Below are positions 10,401 to 19,132 of a stretch of 64,000 bases of DNA, piece by piece (the first letter of the stretch is position 1; each line of letters begins with the position of its first letter). The position numbers were made by a program, and so were the translations under genes. The DNA is taken from contig CANMLW010000001.1 in assembly GCA_947498705.1 (NCBI GenBank), positions 372,001 through 436,000 on the forward strand, written 5' to 3'. A model generated the notes under the pieces. The model made no database searches, was not told the DNA's origin, and saw only the letters and a program-made list of their open reading frames with translations. Source of the DNA: an uncultured Aquimarina sp. GTDB taxonomy: Bacteria; Bacteroidota; Bacteroidia; Flavobacteriales; Flavobacteriaceae.

Positions 10401-10611
10401 ATTTACTTCTCTTTGGAGAAGATAACAAAGCATTTCTAAGCCCGTCTAAATTTAAGCCATATGCATTATTATTGGATGTTTTTAGTTTATTATAATTGGG
10501 AATAATTTCTTGATGAGATTTTTTGGGGCTCGTACTCCAATAGTCGTTAGTTTGAGAATATCCCAAATTTAACAACATTAGACCCACGATCATAAATAGT
10601 CGTGTCTTCAT
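7465..10611 (-). CDS. T9SS-secreted reprolysin-like zinc metalloprotease with FN3 domains
   Basis: A 1048-residue secreted protease. In order: signal peptide (1-20); propeptide-like region to about 200; zinc metalloprotease domain (about 200-425) with HEIGHQFGGDH at 352-362 (zinc ligands His352, His356, His362; catalytic Glu353) and Met-turn STIMAYAGIC near 387; a PKD/REJ-like beta domain (about 435-545); two fibronectin type III repeats (about 660-845, each opening PPSTP and carrying GLTPET); a jelly-roll-like region with FGDGLCCDHGAG; and a T9SS type A sorting domain (about 965-1048, SPNPLSG ... LSSGNYFVKI). The family is M12B-like (reprolysin). It probably digests extracellular protein. 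Monocistronic, with its own terminator. Confidence 0.92.
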   Translation of the reverse strand: MKTRLFMIVGLMLLNLGYSQTNDYWSTSPKKSHQEIIPNYNKLKTSNNNAYGLNLDGLRNALLSSPKRSKSQHRSNNIISFPDKDGVMLDFEMKEIHILHPDLAKKYPSIKSYVGTQVGNRLNTIRVSISDKEFHGMILKPDTPTVYIDAITTDKKTYITYTKKDLAKDDEFRCLFDGSSSLEKNSADYKIEHQKNANDGTLRKYRIAIACTGEYSQFHLNDQGISAGASDTVKKGAVLSAVNTTMVRVSGIYERDLGVTFEIVSNNTDIIYLDGNTDNLNNNSAGALIDQSQAVCDDVIGTSNYDIGHAFSTGAGGLAGLGVVCITGNKGSGVTGLSSPIGDPYDIDYVAHEIGHQFGGDHTFNNSCDFNRNNSTAVEPGSGSTIMAYAGICSPNVQNNSDDHFHAISIQQMWAHVTSTSCAETTSTTNVAPVANAGNDFTIPRSTPFVLKGSATDANADELTYNWEQMDTEIATMPPSSTSTDGPVFRSLSSSRSSDRYMPELATVVGGNTQSTWEVVPSVARTMNFRLTVRDNQSGIGNSDSDDMTVTVNGTAGPFLVTTPNTNVNWMSGSTQTINWDVAGTTANGVNAANVDILLSTDGGFSYPITLVLGTPNDGSHDIIVPNSPGTNNRIMIRGSGHIFYDISNANFQISNGGANDTEPPSTPMNLVGSNLTHATIDLSWNPSTDNVAINGYDVYQGNTVIATVSETTYLVTGLTPETEYSFRIKAKDVAGNESGFSNTVTVTTLENINLDSQPPSTPGNLSTSNVKSTTIDLFWFIATDNIGVTGYDIYSGDDIIATTISSPYTVTGLTPETAYSFRVRAKDAIGNVSDFSNIATATTLPSCFEVTLDLNVDEFPEEISWQITDANNQIIVSNETIESSRSVNHTVCLEPGTYTFTITDNFGDGLCCDHGAGSYTLTANPGNKLLASGDQFGTSETTTFTINDTVEGIVVNESNSTTYSAAAILSPNPLSGTNSILSIDGPFSNFSVRVFDFSGRSVFQEDDVKNKSINLHALSSGNYFVKILSDNKTGNQVNESVHKLIIK

Positions 10612-10640
10612 ATAAGTAGGATTAATATTTGCTTAATTAA

Positions 10641-10648
10641 CAAAAATA
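10641..10648 (-). promoter_or_regulatory. candidate -7 box of the metalloprotease gene
   Basis: CAAAAATA on the plus strand reads TATTTTTG on the coding strand, matching TAnnTTTG, 30 bp upstream of the ATG. No good TTG lies at the expected 19-21 bp further upstream, so this is tentative. Confidence 0.3.
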
Positions 10649-10790
10649 GACATTTCTGGACAATTTTGTTAATTTTTTATTAAAAAGAATTGATGTTTAT
10701 GTTTATAAACCAATACTTTACTTAAAGATTAGTTAACATTTTGTTGGGGGGACGCTAATATACAAATAAAATTCACATATTCTAATACAT

Positions 10791-10820
10791 AAAAAAGACC
10801 ACCTTTTGAGTGATCTTTTT
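10791..10820 (-). terminator. intrinsic terminator after the BON-LysM gene
   Basis: On the minus strand GATCAC pairs with GTGGTC (one U-G wobble) around a short loop, flanked by AAAAA and followed by TTTTTT; 26 bp downstream of the stop at 10846. Confidence 0.7.
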
Positions 10821-10845
10821 AATTGATTTTAGTAGCGTGTACTTG

Positions 10846-11223
10846 TTATAAGTTAGGAATCACTAATTCTTGATCAGGGTGAATAACATCTGGATTTGAA
10901 AGAATATTTGTGTTGGCCTCAAAAATCGCTTTATACTTCATAGGGTCTTTGTAATAGTGCTTAGCAATTTTACTTAAAGATTCACCACTTTTTACAATAT
11001 GTCTATGATATATAGAGCTGTCTGCTACATCAATATCTGCTATAATATCTGATGGAGAATCTCCTCCTATTTCTTTTATTTTATCCCAAAGCTGATTTTT
11101 TTCATACTGTGTTTTAGCAGTACCTTTGATTTTTAAAGTTCCATTTTCTTCAGAAACATTACCGTTTTGAATGTTTAACTCTTGTCCTAAATCAAGTACA
11201 CTTTGATATTTTGCTTTTACCAT
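10846..11223 (-). CDS. BON and LysM domain protein (Kbp/YgaU-like)
   Basis: A 125-residue protein with no signal peptide. The N-terminal half (about 1-65, with GNVSEENGTLKIKGTA) resembles a BON domain. The C-terminal half (about 72-124, HIVKSGESLSKIAKHYY to DQELVIPNL) is a LysM domain. This two-domain order and length match the E. coli potassium-binding protein Kbp (YgaU), which is cytoplasmic, so a role in K+ sensing is possible; peptidoglycan binding is the alternative reading of LysM. It is monocistronic, with a candidate promoter upstream and a terminator downstream. Confidence 0.85.
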   Translation of the reverse strand: MVKAKYQSVLDLGQELNIQNGNVSEENGTLKIKGTAKTQYEKNQLWDKIKEIGGDSPSDIIADIDVADSSIYHRHIVKSGESLSKIAKHYYKDPMKYKAIFEANTNILSNPDVIHPDQELVIPNL

Positions 11224-11259
11224 AACTAAGTCGATTTTAAATTATTAATTAGCTTTACC

Positions 11260-11267
11260 CAAATATA
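11260..11267 (-). promoter_or_regulatory. candidate -7 box of the BON-LysM gene
   Basis: CAAATATA on the plus strand reads TATATTTG on the coding strand, an exact TAnnTTTG, 37 bp upstream of the start. The -33 TTG is not clear. Confidence 0.35.
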
Positions 11268-11372
11268 ATAAATTAAAGATTGAGGTTTATGATATTTTTA
11301 TAATAAAAACCTTACAATTATCGGTGAAATGCATAAAATATCTATATTCGATCTATGTAAAACACATATTCA

Positions 11373-12164
11373 ATGTTTCGAAGACGTTTTTATTATATTA
11401 TTCAGTTACAATATCTTGGTTTTAGATATCACGGGTGGCAAAAACAACCAAATGTAAATACACTGCAGCGTATGGTCGAAAGAACCGTATCGTATGTTCT
11501 AGAGCATAAAGATTTTAAAGTATTGGCTTCGGGAAGAACTGATGCGAAGGTTTCTGCAAATCAAACATATATAGAGTTGTTTGTAGACCATCAACCATTA
11601 GAGATCGAAACGTTCTTTTTACTATTCAATAAAAATCTTCCTCAAGATATTAGAGCATTAGATATAAAAGAAACGGATGAAAAATTTAATATTATTCAAT
11701 CTCCCAAAGTGAAGGAATATGTATATCTATTTTCTTTTGGAGAAAAGTTTCACCCATTTTGTGCTCCTTTTATGTATAATATAGCAGAAGAACTTGATAT
11801 AGCAACTATGAAACTTGGTGCTAAACTGTTTGAAGGGAAACATTGTTTTAGATCGTATTGTCATCGCCCTACAAAACATACAATTTTAGAAGGTGAGATT
11901 AGTTGTTGTGAAATAGTGAAAAATGAAATTTATAAAGCGAATTTTTTTCCTGAAGAAAGTTATTTGTTAAGAGTAAAAGGAGAGGGCTTTAAGCGAAATC
12001 AAATTAGATTAATGATGGGAGCCTTATTAGATTTGGGAAAAGGAAAAATAGATTTGGATTATATACGCAAAACGTTAGATCCAAAATCAGAAGAAATTGT
12101 TTTGGAACATATTGTACCAGGATCTGGATTAATTTTGAATACTGTTGATTTTAAAAATGACTAG
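11373..12164 (+). CDS. truA: tRNA pseudouridine(38-40) synthase TruA
   Basis: Converts uridines 38-40 of the tRNA anticodon arm to pseudouridine. The 263-residue protein shows the family start FYYIIQLQYLGFRYHGWQKQ (about 6-25) and the catalytic aspartate Asp57 in ASGRTDAKVSA. The KGEGFKRNQIRLMMGAL block lies near residue 208. The length matches the family. The first ATG in the frame is used. Its 3' end is next to or overlaps the MOSC gene depending on the start chosen there, so the two are likely co-transcribed. Confidence 0.95.
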   Translation: MFRRRFYYIIQLQYLGFRYHGWQKQPNVNTLQRMVERTVSYVLEHKDFKVLASGRTDAKVSANQTYIELFVDHQPLEIETFFLLFNKNLPQDIRALDIKETDEKFNIIQSPKVKEYVYLFSFGEKFHPFCAPFMYNIAEELDIATMKLGAKLFEGKHCFRSYCHRPTKHTILEGEISCCEIVKNEIYKANFFPEESYLLRVKGEGFKRNQIRLMMGALLDLGKGKIDLDYIRKTLDPKSEEIVLEHIVPGSGLILNTVDFKND

Positions 12165-12165
12165 C

Positions 12166-12810
12166 ATGAAGATTTTATCAACTAATATTGGAGTACCGAC
12201 AAATATTATATGGAATAATAAAGAAGTAAAAACAGGAATCTATAAATATCCAGTTAATGAACCTATTTATTTAGAAAAAGAAGATGTTAAAAAAGATCAT
12301 GTGGTTGATAGAAAAGTACATGGTGGCGTTGATAAAGCCTGCTATATGTATTCGGCAGATCACTATCCATTCTGGAAAGAAAAGTACCCTGATTTAAAAT
12401 GGGATTATGGAATGTTTGGTGAAAACCTTACAGTAAAAGGATTGGATGAAAGTATCGTTAAGATCGGATCTATTTATTCGGTGGGTACAGCCATAGTACA
12501 AATTTCCCAACCCAGGCAACCTTGTTATAAATTGGGTGTACGTTTTAAAACACAAAAAATGGTAAAAGACTTTGTTTTAGCAAAATATCCAGGGGTGTAT
12601 TTAAGAGTACTTGAGCCGGGAGAAGCAAGAGAAGGTGATGTGTTAACTATCAAAGAAGAACATATAAATGGGGTCTCAATATTAGAGATGTATGCATTAT
12701 TGTTTCATAAAAATAATACTCATGAATTGATCAAAAAAGCTATCGACGATCCTTATATTACTATGAATAATAAAGTTAGTATTTTAAATAAGTTTGGCTC
12801 AAATATGTAA
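12166..12810 (+). CDS. MOSC domain-containing protein (YiiM-like)
   Basis: A protein of about 214 residues of the MOSC (molybdenum-cofactor sulfurase C-terminal) superfamily, which binds sulfur or molybdopterin adducts through a conserved cysteine. Visible are KVHGGVDKACYMYSADHYPFW, the FGENLTVKG block, and the conserved Cys of QPRQPCYKLGVRF. I place the start at the ATG at 12166 (MKILSTNIG), just after the truA stop; ATG 12157 and TTG 12145 upstream are also in frame and would overlap truA. The exact substrate is unknown; YiiM-type proteins act in detoxifying N-hydroxylated compounds. It converges on recQ with only 6 bp between the stops. Confidence 0.88.
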   Translation: MKILSTNIGVPTNIIWNNKEVKTGIYKYPVNEPIYLEKEDVKKDHVVDRKVHGGVDKACYMYSADHYPFWKEKYPDLKWDYGMFGENLTVKGLDESIVKIGSIYSVGTAIVQISQPRQPCYKLGVRFKTQKMVKDFVLAKYPGVYLRVLEPGEAREGDVLTIKEEHINGVSILEMYALLFHKNNTHELIKKAIDDPYITMNNKVSILNKFGSNM

Positions 12811-12816
12811 TTACTA

Positions 12817-14934
12817 TTAAGAGTCCTGATCAAGAATAGTGAGTGCTATTTTTATGGTATTATACGATATTGATTCTTGAAAATGCTCAAAATAGGGTTT
12901 TAACGTTTCTGGATTTTGTAACGCTATTTTTGCTTTTTTGACTGCATCGATATCTTCTTTGCTAATAAAGTTATTCAGATCTATATCTTCACCATCTGTA
13001 TATAGTTTCATGATATGAGAAAAAATGGTAGATGTCGCTAGTTTACGTTGTGACGATATTTCTTCTATAGACAATCCTTGTTGATATAGGGCGAAGGTTT
13101 CTTTATGTGTATTTCCCTTATTAACACTGGTTTTTCGTTTTTTCTTTTTTTCGTTAGAAAAATCAATAATCGCTTTTATAAATTGATATCCATAGTTTTG
13201 CATTTTCTGACGCCCAACTCCGTTTATTTGCATAAATTCTTCGTCGGTCATCGGGCGAAACTTTTCCATTTCCTTTAATGTAGCATCATTAAAAATCTGG
13301 TAGGCAGGTATGCCCGCTTCTCTTGCCAATTCTAGGCGTAACAATCGTAGCTTTTCGAAGAGATCAGGAGCCTTACCTTTATCGATCTTTTCTATTGCTA
13401 CCTGTTTTGTTTTTTCAAACTCTTTTAAGTGAGCCAAACTCACTTTTTTTCCTTCAAATAAAATATGTCGTGATAGAGGAGTGAGTTTAAGTTTGTTGTT
13501 TTCATGAAATGCAATTTCTAGGTATCCTTGATTAATTAACTGAATAATATATTGTTGCCAGTCTCTCCAGGAAATATCCTTGCCAATACCATAGGTTTTT
13601 AATTGTTGATATCCTTTATCATAAACGGCTGCATTTTGTGCGCCTCTTAAAGTATCAATTATAGTTCCTATAGGTTCTTGTTCTTTAATTCTTGTCACTG
13701 TTGATAGTGCCTTTTGTGCCAATATAGTACCGTCAATAAATGTTGGAGGGTTCTTACACACATCACAATTACCACAATTTTCCTGAATCAGTTCTCCAAA
13801 ATAACTTAGTAATATTTTACGTCTACAACTTAGCGATTCTGCATATTGTTTCATTCGCTCTAATTTGGCCAGTTGCACCTCTTGATTACCAGACATGTTG
13901 GCAAATTTTTGCAATTGTACAACATCTGCATAACTGTGAAACAATAGAGTAGAAGAAGGAAGTCCATCACGTCCGGCACGTCCAATTTCCTGATAATACC
14001 CTTCTATATTTTTTGGTAAATTGTAATGAATCACCCAACGAACATTGGATTTGTCAATTCCCATTCCGAATGCGACCGTTGCACAAACAATTTGTACGGT
14101 ATCATTGATAAAACTTTCTTGTACTTGCGATCTTTTCTGGTGTTCTATTCCTGCATGATAAGCCTCGGCAGCATATCCCTGTTGCCTTAATTTTTCTGCT
14201 AGTGATTCTGTTGTTTTTCGGCTTAAGCAATAAACAATTCCACAGTCATTTGTTTTATCTTTAAGAAAATCAATAATCTGTTCGATCCTTTTATTACCAG
14301 GTCGTACCTCTAAGCTTAAATTTTTACGATCAAAAGATGCCAAATGTTGTGTAGCATTAGGAATATTTAATTGATTACAAATATCTTGTCGTGTTGCTTT
14401 GTCGGCTGTTGCTGTTAATGCAATTACCGGAGTTTCTGGAAACTTATTTTTTAAATACCCTAGCTGGGTATAGGCAGGTCTAAAATCATGCCCCCAGGCA
14501 GAAATACAATGTGCCTCATCTATTGCAATTAGACTTATTTGAATTTTTGTAAAAATGGTATCTAAAAAAGAAAGGCTTTCTGGGGCAACATATAATAACT
14601 TAATTTTCTTATCTATTATTTTTTGAAGAATGGTTTGGTGCTCATCTTCTGTCTGACTACTATTTAAATAAGCAGCTTCAATACCATTGGCAATAAGTCC
14701 ATCTACCTGATCTTTCATCAATGCTATCAGAGGTGAGATTACGAGAGTAACTCCGGGCAATAAAATTGCTGGTAATTGATAACAAATAGATTTACCACCT
14801 CCTGTAGGCATGATCACCAAATTATCCTTTCTTTCAAAAACAGAAGTAATTATAATTTGTTGTAAGGGACGAAAGCTATCGTAACCAAAGTATTCTTTTA
14901 ATGTTTGTATAAGTAATTTTTGATCAGGAAGCAT
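12817..14934 (-). CDS. recQ: ATP-dependent DNA helicase RecQ
   Basis: A 705-residue 3'-5' superfamily 2 DNA helicase for recombination and replication repair. Walker A is MPTGGGKS (about 42-49); the DEAH box with the RecQ aromatic loop is IDEAHCISAWGHDFR (about 138-152); the helicase C motif VIHYNLPKNIEGYYQEIGRA is near 310. The zinc-binding cysteines are in CRRKILLSYF and CGNCDVC (about 375-398). A winged-helix RQC and an HRDC domain (about 520-600, GVGRQKMQNYG) follow, then a C-terminal helix-turn-helix of the HTH_40 type (about 615-700), as in Bacillus and Bacteroidota RecQ. Monocistronic. Confidence 0.96.
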   Translation of the reverse strand: MLPDQKLLIQTLKEYFGYDSFRPLQQIIITSVFERKDNLVIMPTGGGKSICYQLPAILLPGVTLVISPLIALMKDQVDGLIANGIEAAYLNSSQTEDEHQTILQKIIDKKIKLLYVAPESLSFLDTIFTKIQISLIAIDEAHCISAWGHDFRPAYTQLGYLKNKFPETPVIALTATADKATRQDICNQLNIPNATQHLASFDRKNLSLEVRPGNKRIEQIIDFLKDKTNDCGIVYCLSRKTTESLAEKLRQQGYAAEAYHAGIEHQKRSQVQESFINDTVQIVCATVAFGMGIDKSNVRWVIHYNLPKNIEGYYQEIGRAGRDGLPSSTLLFHSYADVVQLQKFANMSGNQEVQLAKLERMKQYAESLSCRRKILLSYFGELIQENCGNCDVCKNPPTFIDGTILAQKALSTVTRIKEQEPIGTIIDTLRGAQNAAVYDKGYQQLKTYGIGKDISWRDWQQYIIQLINQGYLEIAFHENNKLKLTPLSRHILFEGKKVSLAHLKEFEKTKQVAIEKIDKGKAPDLFEKLRLLRLELAREAGIPAYQIFNDATLKEMEKFRPMTDEEFMQINGVGRQKMQNYGYQFIKAIIDFSNEKKKKRKTSVNKGNTHKETFALYQQGLSIEEISSQRKLATSTIFSHIMKLYTDGEDIDLNNFISKEDIDAVKKAKIALQNPETLKPYFEHFQESISYNTIKIALTILDQDS

Positions 14935-14979
14935 GTTCGGCTTTTTTTAAACTAAAGTGGTAGGTTTTATATTTGGTTT

Positions 14980-14987
14980 CAAAGTTA
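14980..14987 (-). promoter_or_regulatory. candidate -7 box of recQ
   Basis: CAAAGTTA reads TAACTTTG on the coding strand, an exact TAnnTTTG 46 bp before the recQ ATG; no convincing -33 TTG. Confidence 0.3.
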
Positions 14988-15011
14988 GTATTGTATTGTT
15001 AATATCCATAA

Positions 15012-15677
15012 TTAATTTTTTAATCTGGAGATATCCTTTTCTGTAAAAACTCTAAAGGCAAGTTTATAGCCTTGAGCACCAGCAATTCCGTAAAATAATA
15101 AATCAATAAAACTAAAGGTTTCTTGCATTATTGCTGGTAATAATGAGTAATCAAATAGTAATAGTGTTTCTATATATCCTAAATTTTCTTGATGGGCTAA
15201 ATAACCTATAATGCTAAAGAAATTACCTAGTAAGCAACTAAGTATTGAGATGACTGCACCGGATACCCCAAAGATTTGGTCTACTCCTTTACCTGTAAAA
15301 CGAATAGATAACCCTACTGCAGCTCCTATTGCAAGTGCCATATAGCCAACCTGGTATCCGGTAGTCAAAGAGATGGTGCCCCAAAGTATTGCGCCTAGAA
15401 TACCAGTGATTGTTCCGGTAACTAATCCAAAATAATAGTTTTGTTCTAATCTTAGTTTATTCAAGACTTCATCATTAATCAAGCTTTTCATAACATGATT
15501 CTCTAAGATTTCTGTATCGTCAAAACGTTCCTGATAATTAGGGTCAAGAGCAAAATCGCGACAATCATTTATAAAGTCGGCCTTTTTTTGAGTAAGTGAG
15601 CAAATAAGCCCTTGTTTTAAATCCATTTCTCGATTTGTACATTTTTTACAGAATGCTAAATGTTGTTCTCTTGTCAT
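15012..15677 (-). CDS. membrane protein with cysteine-bearing N-terminus, unknown function
   Basis: A 221-residue protein. The first 45 residues are soluble and contain CKKC (10-13), C27 and C39, possibly a metal site. A hydrophilic linker follows, then about four membrane segments (about 85-105, 107-125, 138-160, 178-205), glycine-rich and small-residue packed. I recognise no named family. It precedes or follows no clear partner: recQ starts downstream on the same strand after 77 bp, and the cyclase-like gene lies 227 bp on the other side. Confidence 0.6.
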   Translation of the reverse strand: MTREQHLAFCKKCTNREMDLKQGLICSLTQKKADFINDCRDFALDPNYQERFDDTEILENHVMKSLINDEVLNKLRLEQNYYFGLVTGTITGILGAILWGTISLTTGYQVGYMALAIGAAVGLSIRFTGKGVDQIFGVSGAVISILSCLLGNFFSIIGYLAHQENLGYIETLLLFDYSLLPAIMQETFSFIDLLFYGIAGAQGYKLAFRVFTEKDISRLKN

Positions 15678-15904
15678 ATACTGGTTTTGGATAATATTTA
15701 TTACTGTTTATTCTAAAAAGTATTAGTATATGTCATGATCTTATAAAATGTTACTTATGCCCTTGTTATTTTACCTATCATAGTATTTTGGTAAAAAACA
15801 ACTTACTTTTTTATAGGGCAGCTCGTTTTAATAGATTCAATAATATAATTGCCCAAAATTTTGGAGTTTAGAATAGAATAACTAATAAAACAATAAGAAA
15901 GTCT

Positions 15905-16597
15905 TTACGAAAAAATAGCAACGGCTCTAACAGGAGAACCTGTACCACCTCTAATTTTTAGGGGTAAACCAATAAACCTAAATCGTCCTCTACCTAGTAA
16001 TAAATGTAAATTAATTAGATTTTCGTAATGTGTAAACCCCATTTTACCACAAATATGATGTACTTCTTTATTAGAAATACCCGGTACGCCGGGAGACATG
16101 GTTTCTACTCCAAAAGCTGAGATTTTTTTGCTTCCTAGCCATTCTGCAGCTTCGATAGATATTCCTGGACCATTACTCCAATTAGGAGAGTTAAAATACT
16201 TTCTGTAATGATCTGTGTGTATTAAAACGGTATCTCCACTTTTAATCTCGAGATTACTCTTTGTGCAAGCACTTTCGATTTCATCAGCAGAAATGAGTTC
16301 CTTTAATCCTTTATGAGAGAAATCTAAGCAGATCCCTTCTGTATAAAACATAGATAATGGCATCGTATCTATTGATTGATCTTTATATTGCTTGGCCATA
16401 TGGTTTATAGCATCTACGTGGGTACCTGTATGCTCTCCCATTTCTAGCTTGTAAACGCTGGGTGTAGGGTTTTTAGGATGTTTTATACCTTCCCATTCTT
16501 CATGAGAATTGTGCATACTTATTTTTACTTGTGGTAGGCTTTTGTATACGGGCATTCCAGAAAATATTTCCTGACTTAAGTCAATAATCTCACTCAT
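15905..16597 (-). CDS. cyclase family hydrolase (kynurenine formamidase-like)
   Basis: A 230-residue metal-dependent hydrolase of the cyclase/KynB family. It starts MSEIIDLSQEIFSGMPVYKS, and the signature HTGTHVDAINH (about 56-66) supplies the metal-binding His and Asp. Further conserved parts are TVLIHTDHYRKYF and FGVETMSPGVPG. Related enzymes hydrolyse N-formylkynurenine or cyclic amides; the substrate here is not defined, and no kyn genes are adjacent. The gene is 21 bp upstream of the end of nothing else on the same strand except the small membrane protein at 16619-17095, so the two may form a short operon. Confidence 0.85.
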   Translation of the reverse strand: MSEIIDLSQEIFSGMPVYKSLPQVKISMHNSHEEWEGIKHPKNPTPSVYKLEMGEHTGTHVDAINHMAKQYKDQSIDTMPLSMFYTEGICLDFSHKGLKELISADEIESACTKSNLEIKSGDTVLIHTDHYRKYFNSPNWSNGPGISIEAAEWLGSKKISAFGVETMSPGVPGISNKEVHHICGKMGFTHYENLINLHLLLGRGRFRFIGLPLKIRGGTGSPVRAVAIFS

Positions 16598-16618
16598 AAT
16601 TTTGTTGTGATATTCAGC

Positions 16619-17095
16619 TTACCCATTATTTAGAATAATTACTTGGGTTTTCCAACCTTTACTGAACTTATATCCTTTAAAAAAATTGGGTGTTTTGGAG
16701 GTGCCATGTATTAAAGCAGCTATTGGTGGTAAAGAAAGTACAAGTAGCCATGGATTACCAATAAAACCTGATACAATCATTCCCGCAACGAGTGTAATTC
16801 CAGCAGAATAACCGAAAATTATACTGGTAACCAACGAAATTGCCAAAGGATGTTTTTTTATTTTTTCTATTTCAGAAAGGTGAATTTGTTTCCCCTTTAT
16901 TAGAATACTTTCATTATTTATGATTTTTAGCCTTCCAGAGATTTTTTTTCCTGCATTGGTTGTGATTCTTACCCTTTTATTCTCTTTAATTAAAATCTCT
17001 TTTTCAGAACTTTTATTTGATATTTTAAGCGCTTTTACTTGCGAAAAAGACTGATGAATAGTAAAGATGCTAATTAAGATAAATATGAATTTCAA
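16619..17095 (-). CDS. exported membrane protein of unknown function
   Basis: A 158-residue protein with a signal peptide (about 1-18, ending HQSFSQ), a small beta-rich domain (about 20-85, with VRITTNAGKKISGRLKIIN, reminiscent of SH3/Lsm-like lipid-associated modules) and two membrane segments (about 87-112 and 115-132). The start is TTG; no ATG occurs near the signal peptide. It lies 21 bp upstream of the cyclase-family gene on the same strand. No family assigned. Confidence 0.55.
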   Translation of the reverse strand: MKFIFILISIFTIHQSFSQVKALKISNKSSEKEILIKENKRVRITTNAGKKISGRLKIINNESILIKGKQIHLSEIEKIKKHPLAISLVTSIIFGYSAGITLVAGMIVSGFIGNPWLLVLSLPPIAALIHGTSKTPNFFKGYKFSKGWKTQVIILNNG

Positions 17096-17232
17096 TTTTG
17101 TTCTTATATAAGTGTGAAATAATTATAATCTGCGATTATAAAAAATAGTTTGAGTTTTTATATTTTAATGATCAAACATCTATTTTGATGCTTGGCCAGA
17201 AAATAATCGGGATATTTTTATGTTAGAAAAAT

Positions 17233-18117
17233 TTAATCGAATAAGTCAGCGCTCAAATAACGATCTCCACGATCACATATGATGGCTACAAGTACACCGC
17301 TATCTAAAGTTTCTGCAAGCTTAACAGCAGCAGTTACCGCTCCGCCACTACTCATACCAGAAAATACACCTTCTTCTTTGGCAAGTCGCTTGGCCATAGT
17401 GGTAGCTTCTTCCTGACTAACTTCTATTACCTGATCTACTTTAGAAGCATCAAATATTTTGGGTAAATATTCTTTTGGCCATTTTCTTATTCCAGGAATT
17501 CTGGATTCGTCAGTAGGTTGTACACCTATGATTTGTACCGCCTGGGACTGTTCTTTTAGAAAAGTAGAAGTCCCCATAATGGTACCTGTTGTTCCCATAG
17601 AGGAAACAAAATGTGTTACTTTTCCTTCGGTATCTTTCCAGATTTCTGGCCCGGTTGTTTTATAGTGCGCTTTCCAGTTATCATTATTCGCAAACTGGTT
17701 AAGCATCACATAACCTTCTGTTGCCACTTTGGCTTCTGCATAATCTCTAGAGCCCTCTATACCATCATCTGCCGGTGTAAGAGTAACTTTTGCGCCATAA
17801 GCACGCATGGTTTGTACACGTTCTTTGGTAGAGTTTTCTGGCATGACAAGCTCTATGTTAAGCTTAAAAATACCTGCGATCATTGCCAATGCTATTCCTG
17901 TATTACCACTGGTAGCTTCAATAAGTCTGCTTTCAGAATTGATTTCCCCTCGATTTAGTGCAGATTTTATCATGTTGTAGGCAGCACGATCTTTTACGCT
18001 ACCACCTGGATTGTGACCTTCTAGTTTTAGATATAATGAAATATTTGGATTTTTGATTAACGAAGTAGCCTTTACCAAAGGTGTATTTCCGATAAGGTCT
18101 AAGATGCTATGTGACAT
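17233..18117 (-). CDS. cysM: cysteine synthase B (O-acetylserine sulfhydrylase)
   Basis: PLP enzyme making L-cysteine from O-acetyl-L-serine and sulfide or thiosulfate. The 294 residues show NTPLVKATSL (11-20), the PLP lysine Lys42 in GGSVKDRAAYNM, the substrate loop EATSGNTGIALAMIAG (about 68-83), and the phosphate-cup glycines in VSSMGTTGTIMGTS. The length suits CysM. Its ATG overlaps the stop of the upstream cysE by 1 bp (TAATG), so the serine acetyltransferase and the sulfhydrylase are translated together as the two-step cysteine pathway. Confidence 0.95.
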   Translation of the reverse strand: MSHSILDLIGNTPLVKATSLIKNPNISLYLKLEGHNPGGSVKDRAAYNMIKSALNRGEINSESRLIEATSGNTGIALAMIAGIFKLNIELVMPENSTKERVQTMRAYGAKVTLTPADDGIEGSRDYAEAKVATEGYVMLNQFANNDNWKAHYKTTGPEIWKDTEGKVTHFVSSMGTTGTIMGTSTFLKEQSQAVQIIGVQPTDESRIPGIRKWPKEYLPKIFDASKVDQVIEVSQEEATTMAKRLAKEEGVFSGMSSGGAVTAAVKLAETLDSGVLVAIICDRGDRYLSADLFD

Positions 18118-18908
18118 TAAATAACTTTTTTTATCTTGATTTCTGCAGTATTAGAAATGATTGAATTTTTTGGTACAGAAGAAGTTACCCATGCATTACC
18201 ACCAACAGTGCTATTCGCACCAATAATGGTACTACCTCCTAATATGGTTGCATTGGCATAGATGGTAACATTATTTTCTACCGTAGGGTGACGTTTTACA
18301 TTACGTAATTTTCTAGCAACATATAACCCTCCTAATGTAACTCCCTGATAGATTTTTACATTGTTTTTTATAATAACGGTTTCACCAATAACAATACCAG
18401 TGGCATGATCGATAAAGAAAGAATCTCCAATTTCGGCACCTGGATTAATATCGGCACCTGTTAATCTATGTGAGTATTCTGTCATTAAACGAGGAACCAG
18501 TGGTAAACCAAATTTTTGCAATTCGTGACTAAGTCTATAAATAGCAATTGCATAAAACCCAGGGTAAGCCATATATATTTCTTCTATAGAATTGGCTGCC
18601 GGATCACTTTCTATAAACGCTTGGGCATCCAGGTTTAGTTTTTCCAGAATCCCAGGTAAGGTCTCTAGATAAGATTGCCAAAGTTTACTGCAAGGTTTTT
18701 CGGTATCCCAACATGCTAAATCAACAAGTTCTTCAAAAGTTTTTTCCAGAAGATCAATATTTTTAGCTACTTCTGTGTCGATATCGAATAACGTATAAAA
18801 AAGCAAATTTGTAAAATACTCTGTTCGCTCTTTTAATTTTAACCTAAGATTTGGGTTCTTCTTTTGTTCTTCTAACTTGGCTATAATCTTTTCTCTTTCT
18901 TTAGACAT
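18117..18908 (-). CDS. cysE: serine O-acetyltransferase
   Basis: Makes O-acetyl-L-serine from serine and acetyl-CoA, the first step of cysteine synthesis. A 263-residue protein with an alpha-helical N-terminal half, the conserved YRLSHELQ segment (about 145), and a C-terminal left-handed beta-helix of hexapeptide repeats (about 175-260) including GAEIGDSFFIDHATGIVIGE and NVKIYQGVTLGG. The catalytic His is in FIDHATG. The N-terminus is longer than in short EpsC-type enzymes. First gene of the cysE-cysM operon. Confidence 0.93.
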   Translation of the reverse strand: MSKEREKIIAKLEEQKKNPNLRLKLKERTEYFTNLLFYTLFDIDTEVAKNIDLLEKTFEELVDLACWDTEKPCSKLWQSYLETLPGILEKLNLDAQAFIESDPAANSIEEIYMAYPGFYAIAIYRLSHELQKFGLPLVPRLMTEYSHRLTGADINPGAEIGDSFFIDHATGIVIGETVIIKNNVKIYQGVTLGGLYVARKLRNVKRHPTVENNVTIYANATILGGSTIIGANSTVGGNAWVTSSVPKNSIISNTAEIKIKKVI

Positions 18909-19132
18909 TGCAATTGGTTTGAAAACTCGGGTAAATATATAGAATAATGAGATTAAAAGTCTTGTTTGACCCCATTTCCTTACTTTTTTTTATTAATTTA
19001 ATAAATAAACTTTAAGCAGTTTTAATAAAGCAATCATTTTGACATTAATAGGGTTTCTTAAATTATGTTAAAAACTTGTTTTCATTTTCTGATAAAATTA
19101 TGATTTCTTTGCAATTGGAAAAACAAAAGTAA

